DNA from: Aedes albopictus
Lineage: Eukaryota; Arthropoda; Insecta; Diptera; Culicidae
Direction of reading: 5' to 3'
Assembly (NCBI RefSeq): GCF_035046485.1
Contig: NC_085138.1
Span: 14,511,329-14,575,328, forward strand
DNA: 64,000 bases
Shown here: piece after piece, positions 34,271 through 44,360 of the stretch
How positions within the stretch are numbered: the first letter of the stretch is position 1
How the letters are laid out: the number at the start of each line of letters is the position of its first letter
Notes under the pieces: generated by a model
Told to the model about the DNA's origin: nothing
The model's database searches: none
Seen by the model: the letters and a program-made list of their open reading frames with translations, nothing else
Made by a program: the position numbers and the translations under genes

Positions 34271-36470
34271 TTATGAGACAAACGTTTTTAAACAATTAAT
34301 GAATCATGAGTCTGAACACTGACCCCCAGCGGTGTAAAATCAATTTATAAAATTCTAGTTTGATTTTGAGGATAAATAATTGCATGTTTTAATACACAGC
34401 CAACTATAAACTCAACCCTGGAGAAATCCCTCTTCGATAGCTTCCTCATTGCAGGAAAGCCTCATTAGTGTCCGTCTACGAATTTCACCTAACCAAAAAC
34501 CTCAATTTCCGACCCCCTCACAATCCATCAAAACATTTCCTACCGGTGAAATATAACCAATTTAGATAAGGCATCCACTACTAGTACGGAAAGACACAAT
34601 ATGACTTCCCCCCGGTTGTGGTTCTGTTTTTTGCTGTTATCCATTCCGAAACTTATTTTCTGATTAAAAGAAAGCCGCAGTGGCCCAAATTCGGTACGCT
34701 TGCCTACGTCAACGACTGGTGATGATTCGCGCCGCCCAATTGCTCATTACCTAATCTGGAAAGCGTCGCCCGGTGGTGGTCGGTGGTCATCGTCGTCGCC
34801 ATCGTGTGCCTCCGAGCCATCAGGCGGCCCTGCTTAGATAAATCTAATTAAAATTGTACCCTAATGGATTTCATAAAAACCATTCGGACAAGATCCGAAC
34901 GAAAAACTACATCGCGTTGTCACATTACTACTATCCGGCGATGACGGTGGCGGTGACTGGAGCTAGGGCAATCAAAATGGGGTCCATTTTTTTCTTCCTA
35001 GTAGGGTCCGAACCAGGCTTACGACCGGATGGTTCGTGGATCGTAAAAGTGGTTTCCAAAACTTTGGCCCACGGAAAGAAATCAACTATAAATGCGACGC
35101 ATTTACTCAACTGCCCAAGATGGCAATAATCCTAATGATGGTATGGGTCGTAATTTTCCCTCTAAAACAAAAAACAAAATCAACCCTTTCTCTTCTGCGG
35201 CATCAGTCAGAAGTGGATTTTCTCATGCGATGGAAATTTTATCTGCCAATTTCGTTTGGTCCTCAGCCAGCCAGCCACCGACCGCCGCGCCGCTCGGAGG
35301 AATCATTAGCATTGATTTATTGACGGAGTGGATTAGAATTCAGTTGCTACAGGGTAGACGAGAGACGGCCTGTGACAGCCAAGAGAAAGTGATCGTATTT
35401 TTGCCATTTTTCTGCACTTCACTAGATTGAATCATTTCGGTGCCATTTACGTGCTGCTCTCGTCTCGAATCTAACTCTTCTTGGTTTGACTCCTTTGGCG
35501 GGGAGATTGTCTTATGGGTAGAAGAGTCGCGTGCGCGTGGCGTTGCGGTGAAGGGGTTGGTGGTTATTTGAATACGATATGAATTTCATCTCGTTCGATC
35601 GTAAAAAAGGAGCATATATGAGTTATACTTTCTTGCTTCGGATTATACTGCTGTGCGGTATTGTGGTGGATGATTCTTGCACTCCGACAAAGCAGAAATC
35701 GCTCTCGAACGGACGTGTGGGTTGGGATTATATTAGAAATTTCTTCGAAGTCAATGTCACTACTTCGGTTGAATCCATTCCTTCGAAGTGCTTCTTTCCA
35801 TCAAAGAGATGAGTGGTAATATTCGAAATTGTTCGCCAAGCTGGAGGAAGAACAATATATGGAATCGAATTTTTATGCATATCAACTTAATAAGCAATAT
35901 TGAAGCGGTACGAGGTTCACAAGCGGTCCTTGGAATGATGGTTGAATCGAGATACCAATATAATTTCCTTTTTTTAATCTGAATAAGTTCCCAAATGAAT
36001 CGGTATGCTTGCTATTTTCGTAATTATATAATGGATGTTTCACTACTTCCATTACTTCCTTGTTGTGCTACAAGCATGCCCTTATAGCAAAACTGGATGC
36101 ATTTCATATTCGGATACTTTTGCAGTTTTAGACGCCAGTCAAAACCTTTCTCTAGTGGATCACCATGAGATTATCCAAAAACAGATCGTGTTTTCGGAAA
36201 TAAAGGGATAAAGAGAATATCAACAGAAAGAAATCAATCACTCAAGCTATGTCCTTATGACATTAAAATTAAAAAGAGTATGTTTCACGATGAGATGTCT
36301 GGTCACAGGAATTTTGGTTTGTCTATTTTTGTTTTCTTCCTATTGTTTTAGGAAAACTATGCAGCAGACTATTAGGAACTTTTGAAGAAATTCAAATGGC
36401 ATTCCAGAGTGTTCAATCAAATACGAAACTTTTGCAATTATTTTTTTTTTTTATTAGATTTTATTCATCA
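34271..36470. other. Repeat-poor noncoding island 4
   Basis: About 2.2 kb of mixed-composition DNA with GTCGTCGCC-type tracts (about 34,770-34,800) and a CAGCCAGCCAGCC tract (about 35,262). A small frame at 35,617-35,809 has a hydrophobic start but no other support. No element ends found. Confidence 0.35.
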
Positions 36471-36600
36471 TTCATCGTTTACATTGCTTCAGAAGCTTCT
36501 TGAAAGATTTCTGCAGAACGATTCAGTGATGCCTCCAAGAGATCTATCAGGGTATTCTTTCAAAAACTCTTCATAAAGTTCCTTCAAAAATTCCCTTCAA
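36471..36600 (-). repeat. Short 12-bp-period block
   Basis: A few TTCCTTCAAAAA/GATTTCTGCAGA units only. Confidence 0.5.
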
Positions 36601-37493
36601 CCATCCAACCACCAGCCGCCCAACCATGAGGGAGTAATGACGAGGTCAAGAACCGCGCAGCCAATAGATGTCCCACATCCTTTTTACTTAGTAAAAATTT
36701 GCCAGCGAAGATAGTTAGAAAGCAATAACTTGTGAAAGGCAAGTGGATTAGAGAAAGAGTAGAATAGTGAGGAGAAGTGAATTGAGAGGAGGCGAAGATA
36801 ATCTCTGAATACCTCCATTTTGGGTCAGACCTGGTTTTATCTACGATGTCTTCTCCGTTATACAGGTTTGATGGCACAAATTCCCTAATGAAGGAGAACG
36901 TGCCTCTGGAGCCGAGCTACTCATACCGTTATAAAGTACCCCGCCGGTTTTCTTTTTTTTTTTTTTTTGGTTTGATTCCCAGTAAAATGCCCGACGTCGT
37001 TCGAGGGACCCGTAGGTCGGCAAAGGCCGGGAACCGATCCGCCAAAATATCTGTAGGGGGCTGTCCATAAACCACGTGGTCATGGGGTGGGGGTGGGGGT
37101 GGTTCGGCCAATGACAATTTTGTATGGACGAAAAAAAAATTTTGTATGGACTAATGACCACGCGGGGGGGGGGGGGGGGGGTTGAGAAATCCCAAAAAAA
37201 TGACCACGTGGTTTATGGACAGCCCCTAGGACCCGAACAAGTAGGTAACCTGAAGATGGATCAGCGAGTGTCATAAGCCACCCCTGGAAAACATGGAGAG
37301 CGAACCGAGGATCCACGCTTGCACCCGCAAGGAGAGCTGGTAGAGAAGGTATATAAACGGGCCCTGCAACAGGTTAGATAGAATAAGAAAGCGGGGGAGC
37401 AGTGATGAGGATTGTCAGACAAAAGAGGCACAAAACAAGCAACAAAGAAGACGAGGCAATTACTCTTTATCCCAACTGGTAACAGATAATAAA
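36601..37493. other. Unassigned, probably repeat-derived, with a MITE inside
   Basis: Composition and the TATATAAACGGGCC stretch near 37,350 suggest the 5' region of a retroelement, but no ORF is kept. GACCCGTAGGTCGG-type palindromes occur near 37,006. The MITE at 37,057-37,226 interrupts it. Confidence 0.35.
37057..37226. mobile_element. 170-bp MITE, second copy, 3-bp duplication (TAG)
   Basis: Same ends as at 2,374: GGGGCTGTCCATAAACC and its complement. TAG flanks at 37,054-37,056 and 37,227-37,229. A run of 18 G occupies 37,164-37,181. Confidence 0.92.
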
Positions 37494-37683
37494 AAAGACA
37501 CTACACCGTCTTCAACCAGAGGCTGCACAGACTGAACATTACACTAACATGAGACAACGGACAACACATATAACACCCAGTGGCCCAATGGAGAATTTTC
37601 CGTTTGACGAAAAGTTTTCCCCGACTGGAGTGGGAATCGAACCCGCACTCCGAGGCTTACGAAACGCTAATGACATGATCTCG
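37494..37683 (-). mobile_element. tRNA-derived SINE, second family, minus strand
   Basis: On the minus strand a B box GGTTCGATTCC (37,633-37,643) follows a tRNA-like segment beginning CGAGATCATGTCATTAGCG. The body runs down to about 37,494. The A box is not clear, so the promoter may be decayed. Body sequence differs from Feilai. Confidence 0.7.
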
Positions 37684-37864
37684 AAAATTTTTGTTGCAGA
37701 TAAAATGGAACCCGAATTAGCTGCGTACTTTTCAACTCGAGAATAATCATTTATTACCAACCCAAAATCGAAACATTTTGATGGTACATTTTCAGCAGTG
37801 TTACAGTGTTTACCGACTCGAAGTTACCGCTCGAAAATCACAATGCAAGCCTTAAAAGACTCTA

Positions 37865-38543
37865 TGACATTTCCCCGAATTCCATTACCCCGAATGACCC
37901 ATCACCCCGAATATTTTTTTTTTTACTTTAAATTTCGTATTTTCCAATACGAAGGAAAATCACGACGTTCATCCCGGAACGAAGTAGCTTGGTTGATAAA
38001 ACTTTATTCTACCTATTTTTTTTTTTTTGCGATGAGAACAACGAAGCATATGATCTCCTGAGACCCTTTGAATAGATCTATGACCAGTATGATTAAAAGA
38101 ACAGGCAATAACCAAAAGAAGGAAAAAATCTCTACTGAACAATGGATTTCGAATCTTATGGACGAAAGAAATAAACTAATGTGATCATTTCACTCTTCTA
38201 AATAACAGTATAACTTGAAAGAACAGCCTATGATTTAAAGAAGGAAAAATCTCAGATAAAAATAATAACAGTTGCGACGCCAACAAATTGCTTAAATTGA
38301 TGATCAGAAAGAATAGCCTTTGCTTGAAAGAAGGATACATATGTGATGACCACATAGTAGTTAGTGTCTTTGACTGAAAGTTTTTTGAAAATGTGGTGAA
38401 ACACTTGGTGTGTACATGGCGGGTCTCGAGGTAGTCTTGTGGATAAATCATTCGGATATTGGGCCATTCGGGGAAATGGATCATTCGGGGTATTGGAATT
38501 CGGGGTAATGTAATTCGGGGTAATGGAATTCGGGGAAATGTCC
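37865..38543. mobile_element. 679-bp element with CATTACCCCGAAT subterminal repeats
   Basis: Perfect 30-bp inverted repeats (37,866-37,895 and 38,513-38,542) beginning GACATTTCCCCGAATTCC. The motif CCCCGAAT and its complement recur three times inside the left end and about six times inside the right. TA flanks both ends (37,863-37,864; 38,544-38,545). The interior has no clear transposase. Confidence 0.82.
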
Positions 38544-38545
38544 TA

Positions 38546-38892
38546 AAGCCCCTTAAAAATCTCTTAACTCGTGGTGCACGATCTTTGTCCTATCCTGTTC
38601 AAGCTGGAACAAACCTATGTCGCATTGGGTAGAATGTCGCAACAAATTCAGGTTGCGACATTGTCGTTATTGTTGCGCGATGGTTGAATTTTGACTCACT
38701 GCGGGGGAGAAAATTGACAGGAAGATTTCAAGAAAGTGTAGAGTTTGAGCAATTAACTGGTGTAGAAAGTGCAAATGTTCTGAAGTTTTCCACCATTTTG
38801 CACGACAATTACCTGCCCGCGAATAATTTTTGGTGAACGTGAAAACCCTGCGACCATTGTGTCGGGGAGTCTTTGTACTAACATGTTATTCC
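38546..38892. other. Unassigned island
   Basis: Contains a small inverted pair GTCGCAACAA...GGTTGCGAC (about 38,635-38,661). No gene. Confidence 0.4.
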
Positions 38893-38945
38893 AGGAGGAT
38901 TCGGGAATGCTTTCAGGAGAACCATCAGTGATTCATCCAGAAGAT

Positions 38946-39040
38946 CCTTAACCTTCCTTTTGTATCACGTTGGGAACAGCTCGCTGACGTAGTGTACGGT
39001 ATGGGTCAAAAATTACCCTAATACCAAAGGAAGGCTAAGG
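38946..39040. mobile_element. 95-bp inverted-repeat element
   Basis: CCTTAACCTTCCTTTTGTAT faces ATACCAAAGGAAGGCTAAGG. The internal GGGAACAGCTCGCTGACGTAG is found again, inverted and truncated, at 44,004-44,049. Confidence 0.7.
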
Positions 39041-39127
39041 GATTCGCATAGGAGCTCCTTCAGCGATTAGTCTATGAGTTTCTTCTGGGATTCTTCAGAA
39101 ATTCCTGAAGGAATTCCAATCAGAAAA

Positions 39128-39303
39128 ACTTCTTGACTTCCTGGGCATAGTGTTTCATTGTGCTTGCCACACAATGAACAAATTCAGGCAGTGGCAGGCA
39201 AAGAAAGCCCTTCAATTTATAATTGTGGAAGTGCTCTAAAAACACTAAGTTGAAAAGAGGCAGGCCAAGTTAGAATGCGAGCCATAAGGAAGAATAAGAA
39301 GAT
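39128..39303 (+). mobile_element. Feilai-type SINE, 5'-truncated
   Basis: Matches the body and 3' part of the SINE at 14,079 (GGGCATAGTG, GGCAGGCA, AGAAAGCCCTTCAATT, AGTGCTCTAAAAACACTAAG) up to an AAGAATAAGAA tail. The tRNA head is missing. Confidence 0.82.
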
Positions 39304-39640
39304 TCCACCATCATGAAGATAAAATAAAAGCACCTTGGTTTTACGGCGATTCCCTAAACGTCTTTAAAAAAATAAAGCATCAAATTGTTGATTGGGTAAA
39401 GATACTTTCTGGAATTCTTTCGAGAATTCCTTCTTCAATTCCTTCGGGATGCCTCATGGAGGTTTTTCAGGGATTCTTCTAGGAGTTCTTTAAGGGTTTT
39501 CTCTACTAGTTCTTTCATGGATCTCTCCAGGAGTTCTTTCAGGGATCTCTCCAGGAGTTCCGTCAAAGATCTCCCCAGCAGTTCCAGGAGGATTTAGTGA
39601 TGCCTCAAGGTTTCATCAGGGATTCCTGCAGAACCCTTAG

Positions 39641-39789
39641 GGGTCCTGCATAAATGACGTAGCATATTAGGGGGGAGGGGGAGACTCTGATTATGCTACG
39701 AGCCATGTATCAGGTATGGGAAAATAGGCTACGGGGGGAGGGGGAGTCAAAAATGGTCAAAAAGATGCTACGTCATTTATCGACAGCCC
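39641..39789. mobile_element. 149-bp MITE of the G-run group
   Basis: Left end GGGTCCTGCATAAATGACG, right end the complement of GGGCTGTCGATAAATGACG; both arms share ATAAATGACGTAGCAT. Flanks TAG and TAA are an imperfect 3-bp duplication. G-runs lie at both sides of the centre. Confidence 0.82.
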
Positions 39790-40811
39790 TAAGCTAGTCC
39801 AGCAGGAGTTTCCTCAGGTACTCCTCCAGAAGTTCCTTCCGTGTTTCTTTCAGGACGATACAGGGATACCTCCAGGAATTCCATCAGGAATTCATCCAGA
39901 GGATTCTTCAGGAATTACTATAGGAGGTCCAAGAGGAGGTCCTTTAGAGATAAGTCTGGGAGTTCCTCCAGAGATTCTTTCGGAAGTTTCAGGGATTCGT
40001 GTAGATGATTTTTTTTTTTCAGATATTCCCCCACGAGATAGTCTAGGGATCTTTCCATGATTTCCTTTAGCAATTCTTACAGGAGGATCAAAAAATACCT
40101 TCAGGAGAATTTAGAAATTCCCCAGAAGTTTCTTCAAGGATTCCTACATAAATTCATTCAGAGAATAGTTCATGAGTTTCGCAGGAGTCCTTTCAGGGAT
40201 TCCTTGAGAAGTACGTTTGGAGATTCTACTAGGAGGTCTTCCAGGAGTTCTTTCGGAGATTTTTGCAAGAGGATACACTGGCGATACCATGGCGAGGCGA
40301 CCAATGACGTGCTATTAGTCCTGGTTGTCCGAACGAACCAAAAGAATTAAAATTGAATGATAGATGCCAAAGATATCAACAATCACTTTTCCATGTTTTA
40401 CGATAGTGACCCCAAACTTTTGCTCGATGACATCAAGGATTAATTTACTTAAAAACTTGTTTCCTAGATTTTTTAGCTAAGTTCTGTAAAAAGCAGTTGG
40501 AAGCTAATAGAAAATGGGTTATATTACCGCTCTCATCTTACAATTTGGTCGACCCAATTTCCAGCGACACAGCCGTAAGTTTATATTCATGTTTTAAAAA
40601 ATTTGGCATCGTTAGGTTAAGTCTTGGTCAAGGTTTTCATTTTTAATGAAACTGCCAACATTGTATAAAATACATATTTGCAACGAGCTTCACCTCACTC
40701 TCTTAGATCGTTTAGTAGTACAGTAGATGGCAGTAAAGATGCTGCTCATAGTACGTGTTTTGTTGGAGAGGTTCTCCTTCGGGGATCCGGAAATATACTA
40801 GAATCATTGAA

Positions 40812-40912
40812 GATTGTTGGGGACAGTCTCTTTCGGAGTTATCAATACTGATTGCAACGAAATCTGCTTTCAATAAGTATTGATAACTCCGAAAGAGACT
40901 GTCCCCAACAGT
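40812..40912. repeat. Near-perfect hairpin, arms of about 36 bp
   Basis: TTGGGGACAGTCTCTTTCGG and on to ATCAATACT is mirrored at 40,877-40,912 with at most one or two mismatches, around a 27-base loop. Confidence 0.85.
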
Positions 40913-41092
40913 CTACATACAAAATTTTTTGAAATATTTCTTTCAAATCATGTTCAAAGATTCTTTGACTTATTATCTTTTGAATGAAACCCAGGATTTT
41001 GAAATCGGACGCAAATTGGCGAAGATATGAACCTAAAAAAATGACATGTTTTTGAGGGGGTGACCCCAAACTTTTGATCGGGAGTGTATATG

Positions 41093-41185
41093 CGGCGTGA
41101 GAGCGCTAGTACCACCTACTCATACTAAACGATCGAAAAATCCAATCGTTTAGTATGAGTAGGTAGTACTAACACTTTTACGCCG
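41093..41185. repeat. Hairpin, arms of about 41 bp and short loop
   Basis: CGGCGTGAGAGCGCTAGTAC...ACTAAACGAT is mirrored after about a dozen bases. Mismatches are confined to the outer part. Size fits a tiny MITE or a hairpin transcript. Confidence 0.82.
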
Positions 41186-41200
41186 AAAATATAAGAGTTA

Positions 41201-43133
41201 GAATATGGCGTCCTAATTATAGGAAAAACAATAAGCAACAAGTTTGTCGAATATCACATTTTAATATTTGGCTTCTGAACTGAGTTATAATGCCAGATGA
41301 TCGAAAACATCCTTGATTCCCACTTCATGAGCGCAGTATGAGTTTTCACCTCGTAGGCCAGAGTATATCAAGAGTTTGACCGGATGTCAACCTGGGTTCT
41401 CCAAAGTACGGCTAATCGACTTCAATCATTCCTAGGGTGTCAAGCTTCATACGGCATGTCTCATTGGCTAGTTGCACCAGTTTAAGCTACTAGGCTGTGC
41501 TCCAATGAAGTTGTTCACCTAAGCTCCTATATCCACCATAAAAAGGAAGTCCATATGTAGACTAGACTGTGCGAATTACTCAGTGGCGAATAGGAAAACG
41601 ATTACAATCAAGGTAAATCATTATTCTAAAGATTGTGGGGGACTCTGCCTTAAACTGCATAACAGCCACATTCGACAACAGTTGGCATTGGAGAAGCAGA
41701 GCTCGAGGTTCCCAATTTCCGATTGTATGAGAAAGGGACCGAGAGTTTAAAAACTTTTCGATAATGTTAACGAATGTGTTAATCAATTTAATTTCCTACA
41801 GGTCCTTTGAATAAGAAATGGATAGTTAGTAAAATAACATTCAAATTTTAAATATTTTTGGAGTTCAACATGTGGTAATCTCAAAGTCACAAAAAATAGA
41901 TAATAATGCCCTGAAACATCCGTGTACTGACGGTGAAAAGATCTGTTGAAATCCGAACGCATTCAAGCAAACACGAATCAACTGACGGCATCAAACTATC
42001 CCATGGGAACCAACTTCCTAATGGATAAAAAACGAGCCACACTCTCTTCCTTCACTTTCAATCGATTGATTTCCCAGCACCCCGAGCATATTAATCACGT
42101 TTCGGAAGCTGTCGTTTCGGATTCGGAAGTTTGTTCCTCAACAGCCAGCAGCCGCGGAGACGCGATCATCTGCATGACAAAGGTCCTCTTTTTCTATGTA
42201 GGTATCATAGGTGCTCGTCTGACGAGTGAGAGCAAACATTCTTCGTAAGTTGGTTTAAATATTCCCCTTCCCGTCGCTACCACCATCATCAGCCGGAATC
42301 GTTTCCGGCAATCACATTAGCCCGCCGTCGACGTCGAGGTGGATTCCGCGGAAGGGTTCCTCCTGTCCGGATCTCGGGAATCAATTTCATCAATGTACTT
42401 TATCCATTTGTCATACTTTTCTCCAAGCTCCGAGTCGGCTCCGGGATTCGGGGATGCTGTCACGCAGCCAGCAGTCCTCGAGATATGCTTTCTTCGGAAT
42501 TGTTTAGGCCTGTCGATTCGATGTCGGACTGCGAAGGAAACGAAAAGGGATCCCAGTTTTGTGTGTTTGCTCTATTGAAATTGATAACACTAATGGGTTG
42601 AATGCGGTACGTATGTTGTTGAGAGATGGAAACAGAATTCCACCACCAGAACCATGTCATTAAAAATGAAAAATTATCTTTCATCGCTGTGCATTGGGCT
42701 GCTTGTCAGTCAGGGATCGACAGCGTGCAGAACGTGCAATTTCGCTGATGATGATATTTGGGTTGGAGAAGAGTTCTTTTTTTCGGGACCATTGCACTCA
42801 TTGTGAGCGGCTAGCATGTGTGTCTGGAGGTTATGATAATGCATGACGCGGAGCTGGCTTTTGTAGCTCTGTGGATTATTGATTTTCTGTTGTGGATACT
42901 GAAAGGATTGGGAATGAAACATGCTTGAAAAATTGATATTTGCATTTGTGTAGCGAGGATACGGGGAACTTGTCATGAAGCATCATTAATCATAAGGTAC
43001 TTGGCGGAAATCAGTTGTCTCTGTACAAATGTAGATTTTTTCTGTAGATTATATTCATTCATTCAATTTATTTAGTTCAACATCTTTACATAGAATTGAA
43101 TCCATAATACTAGAACACATATTTTGGAATTGT
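41201..43133. other. Repeat-poor island 5, with exon candidates
   Basis: About 1.9 kb without obvious elements. Between 41,990 and 42,540 GC rises and both strands have coding-like stretches; the better one is listed separately. Confidence 0.4.
42317..42528 (-). CDS. Candidate terminal coding exon (uncertain)
   Basis: On the minus strand a pyrimidine tract TTTTCGTTTCCTTCGCAG provides a good 3' splice site at 42,529. The following 70 codons are open to TAA (42,317-42,319), ending in a hydrophilic segment containing ELGEKYDKWIKYIDEI and then SRDPDRRNPSAESTSTSTAG. The composition looks like protein rather than random frame. I recognise no family. No poly(A) signal was found close by, and a rival open stretch on the plus strand ends at a perfect GTAAGT at 42,244-42,249. 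It is a candidate only. Confidence 0.25.
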
Positions 43134-43266
43134 GTTAAGTACTGTTCCTTTTAATTCCACTTCGAGTCAAGTACATGACACTGAAGACGACCTTACAATT
43201 GAGGTCGAAATACGTATCTGTCAAAGGATGCAAATTCTTAGTTGAATTTAAAGGAACAAAACTTAA
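43134..43266. repeat. Inverted-repeat element, about 133 bp
   Basis: TTAAGTACTGTTCCTTTTAA faces TTTAAAGGAACAAAACTTAA. A piece of the same repeat is at about 20,499-20,537. Confidence 0.65.
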
Positions 43267-43297
43267 AACGATTTTTTTAGTTACAGGTATTCTACTA

Positions 43298-43464
43298 CCC
43301 AAGCAACACACATGTTATAATACAGTTACGACAGCGCAAGTTTTGGTTGTATAGAAGTTTATTTGACGTAATTCTAACATTGTGTTGAAATTACGTAAAA
43401 TAAACTTCTATACAACCAAAACTTGCGCTGCCGTAACTTCTATATAACATGTGTGTTGCTTGGG
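43298..43464. mobile_element. 167-bp hairpin MITE, CCCAAGCAACA ends, TA duplication
   Basis: Arms match almost to the centre (CCCAAGCAACACACATGTTA on the left). TA at 43,296-43,297 and 43,465-43,466. Confidence 0.92.
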
Positions 43465-43466
43465 TA

Positions 43467-43799
43467 ACAAGCCCAGGTTCATCATCGTCACATATTTTGG
43501 TTCGCTGCTGCTTCTCTCACACATCAAGATTCTACATATTGGGTTTCTCATTAGTGTTTGTGATAATTTGAAGATACACCGCATTGTAGGGTTTGGGTAC
43601 TACAGGTATGTTCCGTTTTTGTCACTATCCGATTTCATCAACATTTCATTCCGTTTTTGTCAACACTAAAGTTTTTGTCAAATTTGTTTCCTCGCACACG
43701 AGTTATTTATAGTTAAACATTAATTTTGAGGCAATGCGTCCATGAATGAATTTTAAGCAAGCTGACACAAATTTCGATTTTCTCTTATGTCACGAATGG
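43467..43799. other. Unassigned spacer
   Basis: No supported gene; small frames only. Confidence 0.4.
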
Positions 43800-44360
43800 A
43801 GGACATTCCAGGGAAAAATATTACATATAAGAAACTCTTTAAACTCCTGGAGAAATATCAGAAATATTTTCTGGGGGGATTTCAGAGAGTAATCTTGGAA
43901 GAATTCTCGTATGAAAATCTGAAGAATCGGCGAAAATCCTTTATTTCAAAAGTAAAATCTAAGTGAATCTCTAAAGCAACTCTTGGATGAATTTCAACAG
44001 GATGTCTACGTCAGCGAGCTGTTCCCAACATAATGCACAAGAAAGGTTAATAATTTCCAATTCCTGGGAGAATATTTGAAGGGATCCTCAAAGAAACTCC
44101 AGGAGAAATTTAAATAGAGTCATCTTGATCCGAGAAGGAATTTCTTAAGAAATCATTAGGGGCAGAACCTATTTTCTTTAAAATTCTTATCTTATTCCAA
44201 AGGATAAACAAGTGGCATGTAGTACAAGGTAACCTAGAAAAATTCTGGAGGAACTTCTTGGGGAATCCAATATTCTGGAGAAGTTACAAGTGATTACTTA
44301 GAAAAAAAAATCCTGGAGATTTCCGAAAAGTATCCTAGGCGAAACTTTTACAGGAATCTG
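43800..44360 (+). repeat. 12-bp-period repeat, purine-rich, with an element fragment
   Basis: GGAGAAATATCAG-like units. A fragment at 44,004-44,049 (CTACGTCAGCGAGCTGTTCC) belongs to the 38,946 family in opposite orientation. Confidence 0.7.

Larger units (their letters stand above)
38893..40290 (-). repeat. 12-bp-period repeat with three insertions
   Basis: Pyrimidine-rich units such as TTCCTCCAGAAG. It is interrupted by a hairpin element, a SINE fragment and a G-run MITE. Confidence 0.75.
40291..41200. other. AT-rich spacer with Tc1-like end motif and two hairpins
   Basis: TGACCCCAAACTTTTG occurs at about 40,409 and 41,061, the second followed by GATCGGGAGTGTATA, which resembles a mosquito Tc1/mariner terminus. 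Two near-perfect hairpins are listed separately. No transposase was seen. Confidence 0.45.

Noticed and set aside
35579..35812. Secreted-looking 77-residue frame
   Set aside because: The hydrophobic start near 35,617 is suggestive, but there is no cleavage-site context, conserved motif or poly(A) signal; chance is likelier.
36841..37316. Proline/histidine-rich minus-strand frames
   Set aside because: They read through the MITE and its G run; no protein family is involved.
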